Source: Bemisia tabaci (lineage: Eukaryota; Arthropoda; Insecta; Hemiptera; Aleyrodidae). From it: a DNA stretch of 64,000 nt. A program made the position numbers and the translations under genes. The stretch covers positions 65,199,345-65,263,344 of the forward strand of contig NC_092794.1 of NCBI RefSeq assembly GCF_918797505.1, written 5' to 3'. Under the pieces are notes generated by a model. It made no database searches. It had not been told where the DNA came from and worked only from the letters and a program-made list of their open reading frames with translations. Positions 22,071 through 32,973 of the stretch are shown here, in pieces. Position 1 is the stretch's first letter, and every line of letters starts with the position of its first letter.

Positions 22071-25000
22071 GTAAGTTGGTGCCTTCATTTCTGAGTGATA
22101 CCATTTGTGTGCGCGAGGAGTTCAAACGCAGTGCCAATATCGCTACAGAGACTCGCTCGAACACTGATGCTCAGTTCTCTTGATTTCGAATCTCGAAAAA
22201 CCGATATTGAACTGAAATTTTACCCTTCGATAAATATTAAAATTTACACTCCTATATACCTTAGTGGCAATGGCGTTATAATTTTCGTTTGAGCCCTCAC
22301 CCCCGGAAAACAAGAAATATCTGCAATAAAAAATTATTAGTCTTTCATTCTCTCTTTCATTTCCGTGTTAGTTACTATGACTGTAAAAGATATGTCCAAA
22401 AATTGACCCAACTTAACAAATTAACTGCTTTAATTGCCAATTTACAAACTCTATAATGGACTCTTAAGCAGATTTCTTCATAAAAAGTTCATACAAAATT
22501 AAAGTGAATCAAAAGTTAGAACTACCTTTGACCTTATTTTAAGTTTAATCTCTTTTGTGTATTTCTTTTGTGGTTGGAAAATTCTAACCCCTTTAAGTGT
22601 ATTATCAAAAGGAAAGAAAGAAAAATTCAAACAATCTACACTATTCTGTGTGTCAATTGAGTCAACAGAACTAAGAGCCCGGTCCCGCTATGCTGAATTC
22701 TAACTACGTGCTTTGTTCATCGCATAAATAAAAAGAAATCCATTAAACGGTGACCTAATTTTGGGGCAAAATGATTCTTCGTCAATCTAGGTTTTTATAA
22801 CTCTCAGTAAAAAAAAAATAAAAATAAAACTCACTCAGTGATTTAATAAAATGAGGTGGATAAATGTAAGGTAAAATTTATTGAAAATAACCAGCAATTG
22901 ATGTTGATGATTCATAGTCGGATAAATCTTAAAATAAAAAAGAAATTCAATCATTTTCCCTTGGTTGCTGTCAGCTCATCCGCAGAATATAAAAAATAAA
23001 AAATCAGGCACACGTATAAATACTAATTAAAAAAGTTGTTTTTACTTCAGTTTTAATATACTTTAAATTTTAAAATCACTCTTGTTACTCGTAAGTGCTT
23101 TTTCTGCAAGCTGCATTGAAAATTTAAAATTCAATAGTTTCGATCCAGGTGTTTTATTTATAGAACTGCGTGAGATTTCGCCAATTTTTCGTGAAAACTC
23201 TTATTTCTGCCAATGAAATTTTGTCCTTTTTGTCTTTTGCACCGAGGAAGTATTTTAGCAGTAAAGAAAAATTAAGGGATAACGTTGAGCAGACCTTAAT
23301 ATGCTTTCCTCTACATGTATTTTCTTCTTATTTTGAGCGGAAAGATAGACGTTCTTGATTGCAAAATCACGGTAATGCGATCGGGGGAAAAATTCAGTTT
23401 TTTCGTTTTCATATTTTTACATATAAGAAAAACTCACAAACTACATTCTAATTTGTGGATATTTTGTATTCACTTGATATATTTAGTCTCATTAGCCAGA
23501 AACTTGGCTGCACTGACCAAACTCACCAGACTATCATAGTAAGAAGCATATTAGCTCCTACAAGAGTGCAGGAATACTTCACGCATTGCGCCCAAACACA
23601 GTGCGGTCGCTGGTCGGCTCGAAAAGCAAATGGGTATATTTCTGGGAGCAAAGGTGGTTAATATCTCTTAAATTAAGAAAATTATTTCATTTCAATCAAG
23701 AAATACTTCGTGTGATTTTTACAGAATTTACTTTTGGCCATTCATCAAAATGTCGATCATTCTCCCAAAAAACGCGGTGCCATGAATAAAAATCCGTAGT
23801 AAAAAGTCTTACAAGGAGATTTTTGAACGCAATTATTTTTCATCGTACCTACTTGAAGCAATTTGATTTAATATTTTGAACTAGGTATAAATCCCTCAAT
23901 AATATCGGGTGTATATGGCTATTTTTTACCGGTCATGGAAATAGGGAACTTAAAGTGAAAAAGACTAAATTTGAGCAAATATATACTTCTGCTAAGAGAA
24001 GTTAATCCTCGCCATTTTCTGGGGAGAGCCCTCAAAAATTCTAGAGATACTTTTTGACAAAGCGTTTCAGAATTTGAATTTAAAAAATCGCGATTTCCAG
24101 GGAAACGGCAAGAAAAACAAGCGGGACACGCCATTTGACCTTGTCCATTTTAAAGTCTTATAACTTTATTAAGTATTATAGGTAATGCTGACGCAATATT
24201 CTTGAGAGAATCATGCGTTCAATTTCATGAAGAACGACAAATCCATCATTTCGACCAGAATTGTGTTTCTTTTTTTGCTCTCCTGATAAATTGGACCGTC
24301 TGGGGGTTTGGCCGCGTAGCGGCCAACGGGCGTACCCCCTAGTTTTACTATTCTCTGGCGCTTCTGTGTATTTAATGTTAACTTCATTTCTATTTTAAAT
24401 TGATATATCTAACTTAAAATATTATATCTTATCTTATTTCCGCAGATTTGATGCCCGAGACGGTGGTGTGAGTTCAGGTGGAGGAGATGGTCTTATGCTT
24501 GGCTGGAACGTCCCGCCGGAACACATGGACATGGTCCACCCTCATTGGCGAGCCTTCCCCAACATACCCGAAATGTGGCATCTCATGCTCGGCGCAATAT
24601 ATTTTATCCTCATGATAGTCTCTACTTTAGGAAATGGAATAGTTATTTACTTATTTTTCACGTGAGTCGTATCCTATTTTTCATTCTCGAACTATAATCG
24701 CGGGAGGATGCGACAAAAGTCGGCTTAATTGTATTTCATGTTGCTTGGTGCCCTCTCGTGTTTTATTTGTTTAACTTTAAACTGAGCAACATACTTACTT
24801 AAAGCCTTGAAACTTTCACTGAATTTTCCTCAGACTATCAGGAGTATGCCTACAAAATTCAAGTCAGAATCTTTGCTCAGTAATAAAATGGGTAATAAAA
24901 GAAATACCTATGGGAACAAATTAGACAACGTCTGATGTAGTTAGGACGATACTGATCAATTCATCTTATTGATATTTGATATAGGTACTTTTATTTTTTT

Positions 25001-28000
25001 ACTCTCCATTAATAATTCGTTTTCAAAAGAACTGCAGTTTTTTGTCCAGCAAAGAAAAAAACAAGTAAAAAAAATTAGAAAAACAGGAATCTCCGCGCAA
25101 TGCTTTGCGACAAAAAGACCTTTTTAGAATTTAAAAAAAATGAATAAGCTACGAGAACTTATTGAAAAGGCATATTATGCTGCCATGACTTCCATTTGGA
25201 AACGCTTCAAAAACCCGTTTGAAATATTTTAACTTTTTTGTAGTTTTGAGGAAATATTTGGACGGATTTCTATCAAACGGAACTATGTGCATTATGACGT
25301 AAGCCCTGTTGTGCATATTGACGGTGTAAGTCGGCAATCACATAACTCGTTTGCGGTGTCTGAAAATCTCCGCCTCTATGTTATTTTTTTAAAAGAGAAC
25401 AAAGTGACATCATTCCTTGAAGTTTATGCAGAATTTTCTTCGCACAGAGAAGAAAAATTACGGAAGTTTTAAAGAATTGCCGTTGAGTAGTTTTCCGTTT
25501 AAAAAATAACGTATGACAGGAAGTCTGCGACGTCGCAAACCGCGTTATGTGATTGCCGACTTACACCGTCTATGTATTCTTATGGGTCTCAGGGCTCATG
25601 TCTGAATGCACATAGATCCGTTTGATAGAAATACGTCCATTTGTTAAAAGATGTTATTATTTTTAGAGGTCCTTTAAAAGCATCTTGTGCTATTAGAACA
25701 CATTCTTGCGTGCATTGTTGATATTCTCACAAAGTTCGTTTATGACCGAGGATCTCTCCTTTTTATTTTCACAGAACAAAATCCCTACGAACTCCGTCAA
25801 ATTTATTTATATCAAATCAAGCCGTTTTAGATTTATTCATGATGTTGAATATGCCTCACTTAGTGATAAATGCATTTTACAAACGGATGACCGGCTGGGA
25901 GGACGGCTGTGATTTATTCGGCCTCCTTGGGTCCATCTCTGGTATCGGATCCGCGATGAACAACGCCATGATAGCCTACGATAGGTACAGGTAAGTACTG
26001 TCAACCACGACAAAAAATATTCAATTTTCTAAACACACCAATCCAAAAATATTTCCATGACAAACATCTGAGATTACACTGGAAAAAAAACACATTGGAT
26101 CTAGAGTCCAGACTCTTAAAAACATCGACAAGAAAAAATACTATTGATTCAATCGGATTTTTGCTTAAATCAAGAACCAAGCCTCTTAATTTGAGCAGAT
26201 TTCCTTTTGATTTAAGCAAAAATCTGATTGAATCAAGAGTATTTTTTCTTGTCAATGTTTTCATGAGTCTGCCCTCTAGACTCAGATCCAATGTGTTTTT
26301 TTTTTTTTTTTTTTTTTTCCAGTGTGCGTTATTAGCAAAATCGTTCACATATTTTCCTCAAGATTTCCCAAAAAATTCAGAAAAATTTCGATACAAAAAT
26401 TCGCTACTAAATTAAACAAAAACAAAAAATTCAAATCGTCAAGTGAAAATTGTATACGTTGAAAGGTAATTCAATAGTAGTTCTGTCACCGAAACTTTTA
26501 GATAGGCAAAGAATACGAAAAATCATAGAAAATTCCTGAAATAAAAATGAATGCCAATGATCTCATCTGTGTGTTATCAGAACGATCGCATTTCCTCTCG
26601 ACGGTCGTCTGGGAATGGGAAAAACCGTGATAATTGTAGCGTTCGTATGGCTCTACTCCATGCCTTTCTCCATTCTACCTCTTCTTCGAATCGGCAGCAA
26701 ATACGCGCCAGGTAAGCCCATTAACATGTTTAAACCCTTTGTATGTTTATTTACCACCCTGCAACCATGAAAGAGTCACTCATGTCTTGCAAAATTGGAC
26801 GTATTTCTGTCAAACGGAACTAAGCGCCAATTTGAGTTCCTTTTGAGGAATTTAGAATCCCGGATAGCGCGTTCTGTCAAACGGAACTAAGCGCCATGGA
26901 AAAGCATTGCGAGTATAGGAACGAATGAGCCCGAATTCCGCTGCCAATCCAAGCCCCCCCTCAACCTTCCTACCCGATGGCGCTTAGTTCCGTTTGACCG
27001 AAATGCGTCCAATTTATCGATGTATTTAGTTTAATGAGTGATAGGAAGGACTATCAGTGGCATTTCAGACGCTTTATAATCTCCACCTTTCAATATTTTC
27101 ATATCCATGTGAATCACAAAACTTGCTGATTGTGGACGTATTTCTATCAAACGGAACTATGTGCATTCGGACATGAGCCCTGAGACCCATAAGAATATGG
27201 GCATAACAGGGCTTACGTCATAATGCACATAGTTCCGTTTGATAGAAATCCGTCCGATTATGTGTTGGTTGCGCCAGTCACAAAATCATGCTTTGATGAT
27301 TTTAGAATTTGAATCGTACTTAGATCAGCAAAAAATAACAAGATCTGTCCGAACACCACGTTTCCTCGTCCAATATTAACGGAGATGTCTCCATTGAAAA
27401 GAAACAAAGCTTAATCCATCGCAGTAGTGCGTACCTGACGTACCATGGTTTCTCTCAGCTTTGATCCATCCCAGGATTCCCAGGTCAATCCCAAGTCATT
27501 TTTATTCCTCTGCAAACTAAAAGGATTATTCTTTTTTTCCTGTTCCAGAGGGATTCTTAACGACGTGCTCCTTCGACTACCTCACCGAAACAGAAGAAGT
27601 TCGATACTTTATGCTTGCAATTTTCATCTGGTCGTATGTCATGCCGATGATGTGCATCATAGTATTCTACTCACAACTGCTAGGCCATGTTCGGCAGCAC
27701 GAAAAAATGCTTCGCGATCAGGTTAATCTCTTCATCCTTTTCAAACGGCATTTTAAAGTTCTCTGATTAGAAAAGATTCCGTTGTTCTGTACTTAAAATT
27801 TCCTTTTATATTTCTTTTTCTCGAGAAAAAAAATGAAAACAACAGGTGACACCAAATTGTGATCAATTATAGGAAAAACATATATTTATTATTTGATAAA
27901 GTAGTTTTAGAGGCTCTCTTTTAGAGAAAACAATAATGTGGCATACGCGAGTAAACATTACGATAAAACTGTCAGGTATTGTAAGTTATTCTCTTTCAGA

Positions 28001-31000
28001 GTATAACCCAATATTAGCAACAAAAAAAAAAACTGTCAAACACCTCAAATGCCAGTTCGTGGACTACCGCATCAAGACTTAAAATTTGTAGGACCAGGTA
28101 TGTCTATCTATACATATCGATACATGTGCCTACATAACCGATGTAAAAATTTCCAAGGTACCGATCTCCTTATGCAAAATATCTTAGGTCCAAAATATTG
28201 GTATTGAGGCAAAAAATCCATAAGTCTGCATATGGAAAAAACACGAAGGATTTTTAGGCCCCCGATCAATATAATCGATTCGCCCATGTTTGATGTACTC
28301 ATTTTCGATAGCCTGACTCTTATCCTTCATATAAAGTCGATTGATGCTCGTTCATAATCCATTCGTCAATAATTTCCCCCCCAAAAAATAAATATATAAT
28401 AATACAAAGAAGAAGAAAAAAGTATAAACTTTAAAGACTCGACATTTTTTAAACACCCTTTTTGAGCCGAATGATATTTTTATTTCCAGGCGAAAAAAAT
28501 GAACGTGAAATCTTTGCAAAGTAATCAAGACGCGCAACAAAAATCAGTGGAAATCCGGATCGCCAAGGTTGCCATGACAATTGTCTTCCTATTCATTTGT
28601 TCGTGGACGCCTTACGCTATCGTGGCCTTAGTCGGTGCCTTTGGAGACAGGTAAGTTGACATTTTTTAATGTATAGACGCATTCAGTGATGACGTCACGG
28701 AGCGATATTGTTGGTTCGATATCTCGAAAGTCGAAATGTGCCCCTACAAACAAACATAGCCTCCAAAACGAACAATTGATGAAAGAATGCTAAAACTAGC
28801 CTAAAACTAAAACATTAATCCGTGGGACTGTAAAATTATGAAAGCTAGTCATTTTCCAAAACGTTTGAGACCACATTCACAAGAATTGATAATACCTATA
28901 ATAAGCTCGTGACATAATACTTAGTCTTCGAGCGAACGTTGTGTTCGTTTGTTGGGGCACATTTCGACTTTCGATATATTGAAACTATATCGAGATGTGA
29001 CGTCACACTAAATGTGTCTATTATCCTCTCTATTCTGATACAATCATTTTTAAGACGCTCGATGGATGGGGTGAGGAAGGAGAGTAAGACGGCCCAAAAG
29101 TCCAATTCCAAAGAAAGAATCAAAATCCAGAGTAAGGAAAAAGTCATCAACAATATTGTTTGGCGGGAAATTTTTCCGTGAAACATCGTTTTGTTATTCA
29201 ATTGAAATTATTTGCTCATTAACCACGGGCGATTTCGAAGATTTCGCTGGCCACGAAGCGAGCTTTTGGGGCGCGCAGCGCCCCGGGGGTTGGGCCGCGT
29301 AGAGGCCAGAGGGCGGACCCCCTAGTTTCTTTCCACTCGTGTACATTTTCGATTCCATCTTTAAACAGAGGCGATATATTTTAGAGACCTCGCAGTTCAC
29401 CACCTTGCTTTACCTCGCACTGCTATCTCCCACATAGTGCAAAAGTTACTTCCGGCAATCAACGCTCAAATTCGCCTGATGATAACTGATGACCAAAGAG
29501 TTGTGCTCAACTCATCAGGAGCCATCATCAGCATCATCAGCTCAGCAGTCCTCATTTGGGCAAATTTTATGCTAAATTACCAAGTTACTCATAAGTTATT
29601 GGGCAAAAAGTAGCGTCGATCAACTTAACTTTATTTATGCCTCTACCTTTCAAATTGCTTAAATTATCAGCACGGGATCTCTAAACCATCTGATTGCTCA
29701 CCACCACTCTTGCAACCACTCTTTACTCACTTAGTATATTCCGTCTGTAAAGCAATTCAATCGGAAGCAAAACAAGGCCAACGCAATTGTCGTAATGTTG
29801 ATTCCAACGCGTTGATGCAACTAAACGTGCTCAATGGATGCGCGTGTGGCATACCCTCATAATTGAAGGCGCTTTTGCCTCCTGCTCACTCACAACGATC
29901 CAACGTGACGGAACGACGACGTGTTGCTGGCGATACAACTATCCTGCTAAGAGCACGAGCACAGTATGTCTGGGGAAATAAGTGTGTTCACCTATGTGTC
30001 TCATTTTAATATCTTATTCTGCGCTTTTGAAGGAGCATAAGCGTAGACATATCGACGGTGTAAGTCGGCAATCACATAACTCGATTTTTGGCGGTTTTGA
30101 GTTAGCTGCAGAAATGAAGTGTAGAAGATGCCCTTTACCTGCTATCAAAATATTTCAGTCGAAAAAAATCTGGAAGTCACCTAAAAACGTAGAACTCAAA
30201 ACACATATCTCAGCGTTAATTCCAACAACACATAACTCGTGCCGTCGCGCCGCATTTTTACACAACGCGCGCTCTCCCGGGAAGAACCGTGAGCAGTTTA
30301 GGAGGGAAAATTAAACGTTAGTACGTCACGGAATCTTCAAACAACAAAAATATTATTATTGTTTTAACATCTAACATCTAATCCGACGGATAACTGAGTA
30401 GTCGTCCGCTTATTTTTATCTTCATTTCATTTTAATTCGTAATTCGACGGCGTAAGTCCGCAATCACATAATTATCTCGTTCACGGTGTCTGAAAATCTC
30501 CGCTTCTACGACACATTTGACATCATTCCTTGCAGTTTATACAGAATTTTCTTCGCATAGAGAAGAAAACTCACGGCAGTTTTAAAGAATTGCCGTTGAG
30601 TAGTTTTCCGTTTAAAAAATGAAGTGTGACAGGAAGTCTGCGACGTCGTAAACCGAGTTATGTGATTGCCGACTTACGCCGTCGAATCGTTTTCCAGTGT
30701 CATTCTAAAGATTCGCTACCAATTAAAGTTTGTTAAAAGGAACTTTAGGCTACTTTTAAAGTGAGAGGAGTCTTATTCAGTCTTTATTCAGTCAACATCG
30801 GCAAAGAATAGGTTTCAATCAGTAATTCGCCAATCACGTATCTTGGAATTCAGTGTTGGACCTTACTTCCACAAACACATGACTCGGTTTTTCGGTCATT
30901 TCTCCTGACAGACGAGAATATTATTCAAAATGATGATAGAGTCTTACAAAGCATCTTATCCTTGCTGTCTCTAAGAATTTTTTCCCCTCTACCTTCAAAG

Positions 31001-32973
31001 ATGAGGAATGTAGAGAGTTTTTTCCCTCTCCTGAAAAATCGTGTTTTCCGAGTTATGTGATTGCCGACTTGCCGCCCTTTTCCCGTAGCGCGCAAGTGTT
31101 GCACATTCCGATGCGCCCTGTTCCGACACACAAAATCGAGACGGTTGTCGCATTCGGGTGTGCGATTGACGAGGTGCGTGCCTCAGCTTGGTGCGTCTTC
31201 AATTTCGGACGATACTTCGAGCACCTCTCCGGAGTTAGTTTAGTTGCGTGACCCAACCGAACCCAATATGGATTGAGCATAGCGCTATTTCTGTCTCATT
31301 TGGATGTGCGCTTGTCGAGGTGCGCGCCTCAGCATGGCGCGCCTTCAAATTTGATTGATACCTCGAGCACCTCTCCGGAGTTGGTTTAGTTGCGTGACCT
31401 AACCTAACCCAATATGGATTGAACATAGCGCTATTTCTGTCGCATTCAGATGTGCGCTCGTCGAGGTCCTCGTCGGTTGAGGTTCACGGTCCTAAATATT
31501 TTAGATTGTATACATTATCATTTATTTTTTCCAACGCTTCTTCTGAGAGTTTATTATTGTTAATTTTAGGTAAATATAATTTTCGCGTTACATTTTTAAC
31601 AAGAACTGAAGACAAGATAGCTTCTCCATACTGTGCGTCAACCCTCTCTATTTTAAGAGAGGGTATGACGAATTTTTTTTCAGCTACTTTCCGGATATTT
31701 GGCCGGATATTTCTTTATAAATGGGATTAAATTCTTCCATTACTCTGTAACAAAAAACACCGTCGATATACTAAAAAAATTGTAATATTAATGTGTGAAA
31801 AACAAAGTTAAACGCGAGAGTTAAAAGTAAAGCATGTCGACGACGAAACTGTTTAAAGCGTTTCTCGATTGCAGTGTTTCAAAATCATTTACAACATATT
31901 CGCATTAAGTATACCATGTTCATAGAGTTGTAAAGTTCCATATTGAAAAACATTCTTGAATTTTTAAGCGGACACGACATTTGTCAAGGGTCATGTGTTA
32001 AAAATCCTGCCTCCTAATTGTTTCAATATGTATTTTTTTTTTCAGAACTGTCCTAACACCGATAGCTTCAATGATTCCTGCGGTTTCAGCCAAAATTGTT
32101 TCGTGTATAGACCCTTGGATTTATGCCATTAACCATCCCAAATTCAGGTAAACTAAACGCTCTGTCGTAATGTCGATTCCAACGCTAGGAACGCACTTTT
32201 GCGATCTGGGAAAATCTAGGCAACTCGATTCTATGATGAAGTTTTTGGTGTCATTGATTAACCTGCTCTGCTTCTCTTCATATTCAACTCCTTCATGGGA
32301 GGAAAAAAAAAATATTATTCAAGCTCGTATCAAAAGAATTAAAATGTCTTAATCATTTTTAAAAGCTTAAAACTAATTCAAATTTGCGTTCCTTTTCTCA
32401 ATTATTTTCCTCGTCTGTTACCTTAACAGCAGCAAAAAACCAATTTTAGGAAGAAATTTGCAAATTATCTAAGAGCTTCTGGTAAAGTGGTACACTTTAT
32501 TTTTCAGGGAAACCTTGTCAGTAATTTTATATAGTAAAATTAAAGTGAAAAAGAGTTTTAACAAAGTCTTGATACATATTCCTTAATTTTTGACACCTAC
32601 TCGTAAAAATTCAGGGGAAAAAAATATTGCAAAAACTCTTAAAAAATTAGTAGCTTTTACATTAAGACACTTTTCTCATAAATTTTATCGAACATTAATG
32701 ATATTTAAAAAATATTTGGCATCCCCATTCTTTACTCATAACTGTCAAAAATGTTTCGGGAGTCTTTGAAAAGTGGTTTTAAGTGGTCGTTATTACTAAA
32801 AGAAAAAAAAAAAAAAAAAAATTATATACTTGAGCCATTATCGGCGACTTTTTTACTGTTTCAGAGCTGAGATGCAGAAACAATTCCCATGTCTGGCTCC
32901 TAAAGACGATTCGCCATCAGAGACCGTATCTGTCGCGACAGAAAACACCAATGCCAAGGAAGAAAACGCTTGA
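22024..32973 (+). CDS. Blop: Blue-sensitive (short-wavelength) visual opsin, complete 8-exon gene
   Basis: Coding exons: 22024-22070, 24446-24661, 25775-25990, 26581-26711, 27549-27721, 28490-28650, 32046-32147, 32865-32973. They total 1155 nt (384 residues plus TGA); all introns are GT/AG and every phase joins. The product is a seven-helix photoreceptor GPCR of rhabdomeric membranes that binds retinal and signals through Gq. Visible: sequon N2-S-S; N79 of helix 1; D107 of helix 2; C133-C210 disulfide; D157-R-Y; counterion E204, six residues before C210; H254-E-K in loop 3; C298-S-W-T-P; Schiff-base K331; D337-P-W-I-Y; H345-P-K; a Ser/Thr-containing tail. Stretches such as [17 protein letters not shown] and [14 protein letters not shown] match insect blue opsins as I remember them. 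N113 occupies the helix-2 site that is Lys in insect UV opsins, Asn in blue and Glu in long-wavelength ones. Odd: Q103 where Leu (2.46) is expected. Opsin identity is near certain; blue subtype is likely. Confidence 0.95.
22071..24445 (+). other. Opsin intron 1
   Basis: 2375-bp AT-rich intron separating the N-terminal exon from the helix-1 exon. It contains a short GC-rich palindromic motif near 24300-24345 (GGCCGCGTAGCGGCC) that recurs in intron 6. No other exon is recognised. Confidence 0.8.
24300..24345. repeat. GC-rich palindromic motif in opsin intron 1
   Basis: GGGGGTTTGGCCGCGTAGCG... then GTACCCCCTAG. The same arrangement recurs at 29268-29327 in intron 6, with GGGGCGCGCAGCGCCCC in front. 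Confidence 0.7.
24446..24661 (+). CDS. Opsin coding exon 2 (N-terminal domain and helix 1)
   Basis: Acceptor TTCCGCAG ends at 24445 and donor GTGAGT starts at 24662. Encodes residues 17-87 plus two bases of T88. Contains the arthropod opsin signature GWN-PPE-MD-VHPHW ahead of helix 1, then helix 1 with LGNG (N79). A Gly/Ser/Asp-rich stretch (residues 19-31) precedes the signature. Confidence 0.95.
25260..25638. mobile_element. GGACGT-TIR MITE in opsin intron 2, carrying a nested MITE
   Basis: Outer inverted repeats GGACGGATTTCTATCAAACG and TTTGATAGAAATACGTCC, flanked by ATTT on both sides. Comparison with the uninterrupted 122-bp copy at 27134-27255 shows that 25320-25571 was inserted later. 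Confidence 0.9.
25320..25571. mobile_element. GACGGTG-TIR MITE, nested copy
   Basis: Starts GACGGTGTAAGTCGGCAATC and ends with its complement; about 30-bp TIR. The core includes an inverted GAATTTTCTTCGCACAGAG block. It closely matches 30446-30686. Confidence 0.9.
25775..25990 (+). CDS. Opsin coding exon 3 (helices 2 and 3)
   Basis: Acceptor TTTTCACAG ends at 25774; donor GTAAGT starts at 25991. Encodes residues 89-159 plus two bases of R160. Contains LRTPSN, helix 2 with D107, MMLNMP (N113), C133 at the start of helix 3, LLGSISGIG and the DRY triplet 157-159. Q103 replaces the nearly invariant Leu before the helix-2 Asp. Confidence 0.96.
26077..26325. mobile_element. CACTGG-ended foldback MITE in opsin intron 3
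   Basis: CACTGGAAAAAAAACACATT at the left pairs with the T-rich CCAGTG end; arms of about 110 bp (CTTGATTCAATCGG-like words) give an almost complete palindrome. The poly-T run 26297-26318 belongs to the right arm. Confidence 0.92.
26581..26711 (+). CDS. Opsin coding exon 4 (loop 2, helix 4)
   Basis: Acceptor TTATCAG ends at 26580; donor GTAAGC begins at 26712. Encodes residues 161-203 and the first base of E204: [11 protein letters not shown], then helix 4 (about 174-195) and the run into extracellular loop 2. Confidence 0.95.
26797..27010. mobile_element. GGACGT-TIR MITE in opsin intron 4, GCGCCA subtype
   Basis: GGACGTATTTCTGTCAAACG...GCGCCA at the left pairs with TGGCGCTTAGTTCCGTTTGA...CGTCC at the right; AATT flanks both sides. 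A second internal copy of the TIR word lies at 26875-26905. Confidence 0.9.
27134..27255. mobile_element. GGACGT-TIR MITE in opsin intron 4, compact copy
   Basis: 122-bp element almost entirely inverted repeat (GGACGTATTTCTATCAAACG to CCGTTTGATAGAAATCCGTC), with GAGCCCTG/CAGGGCTTA inside. It serves as the empty-site reference for 25260-25638. Confidence 0.92.
27549..27721 (+). CDS. Opsin coding exon 5 (loop 2, helix 5, start of loop 3)
   Basis: Acceptor TTCCAG ends at 27548; donor GTTAAT at 27722 is weaker than the others but keeps phase. Encodes the rest of E204 (counterion position) through Q261: [14 protein letters not shown], with disulfide C210, helix 5 and the HEK triplet 254-256 of the third cytoplasmic loop. 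Confidence 0.95.
28490..28650 (+). CDS. Opsin coding exon 6 (loop 3, helix 6)
   Basis: Acceptor TTTCCAG ends at 28489; donor GTAAGT at 28651. Encodes residues 262-314 plus two bases of R315: AKKMNVKSL, the charged SVEIRIAK entry to helix 6, CSWTPYA (W300 at the toggle position) and GAFGD. Confidence 0.96.
28676..29020. mobile_element. MITE in opsin intron 6 (TIR AGACGCATT / AATGTGTCT)
   Basis: Inverted repeats of about 75 bp include TGACGTCAC and CGAAAGTCGAAATGTGCCCC. The interior is AT-rich. No coding capacity. Confidence 0.88.
29268..29327. repeat. GC-rich palindromic motif in opsin intron 6
   Basis: GGGCGCGCAGCGCCC followed by TTGGGCCGCGTAGAGGCC and GGACCCCCTAG; counterpart of 24300-24345. 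Confidence 0.7.
30051..31075. mobile_element. Large GACGGTG-TIR composite in opsin intron 6
   Basis: The left end ATCGACGGTGTAAGTCGGCA near 30051 pairs with CGAGTTATGTGATTGCCGAC near 31050-31071. A full short family member lies inside at 30446-30686 (CGACGGCGTAAGTCCGCAAT ... TTGCCGACTTACGCCGTCG). Family F sequence at 29795-29960 precedes it. Confidence 0.6.
31170..31470 (+). repeat. 146-bp tandem repeat in opsin intron 6
   Basis: Units start at CGAGGTGCG near 31170 and 31316 and CGAGGTCCT near 31462, a period of 146 bp. Each includes CACCTCTCCGGAGTT, GTTGCGTGACC and ATAGCGCTATTTCTGTC; about 90% alike by eye. Confidence 0.9.
32046..32147 (+). CDS. Opsin coding exon 7 (helix 7, retinal-binding lysine)
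   Basis: Acceptor TTTTTCAG ends at 32045; donor GTAAAC at 32148. Encodes residues 316-348 plus part of R349. K331 is the retinylidene Schiff-base lysine; DPWIY (337-341) is the invertebrate form of NPxxY; HPK (345-347) follows. The 3.4-kb intron before it is the longest of the gene. Confidence 0.97.
32865..32973 (+). CDS. Opsin coding exon 8 (C-terminal tail) and stop
   Basis: Acceptor CTGTTTCAG ends at 32864. Encodes the rest of R349 through A384 and TGA at 32971-32973. The tail has C358 (possible palmitoylation) and several Ser/Thr (365, 367, 369, 371, 374) of the kind phosphorylated for arrestin binding. It is somewhat short for an insect opsin but within range. Confidence 0.9.

Noticed and set aside
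27445..27726. 93-codon frame around opsin exon 5
   Set aside because: It is a different frame from the opsin reading frame; the opsin product explains the conservation.
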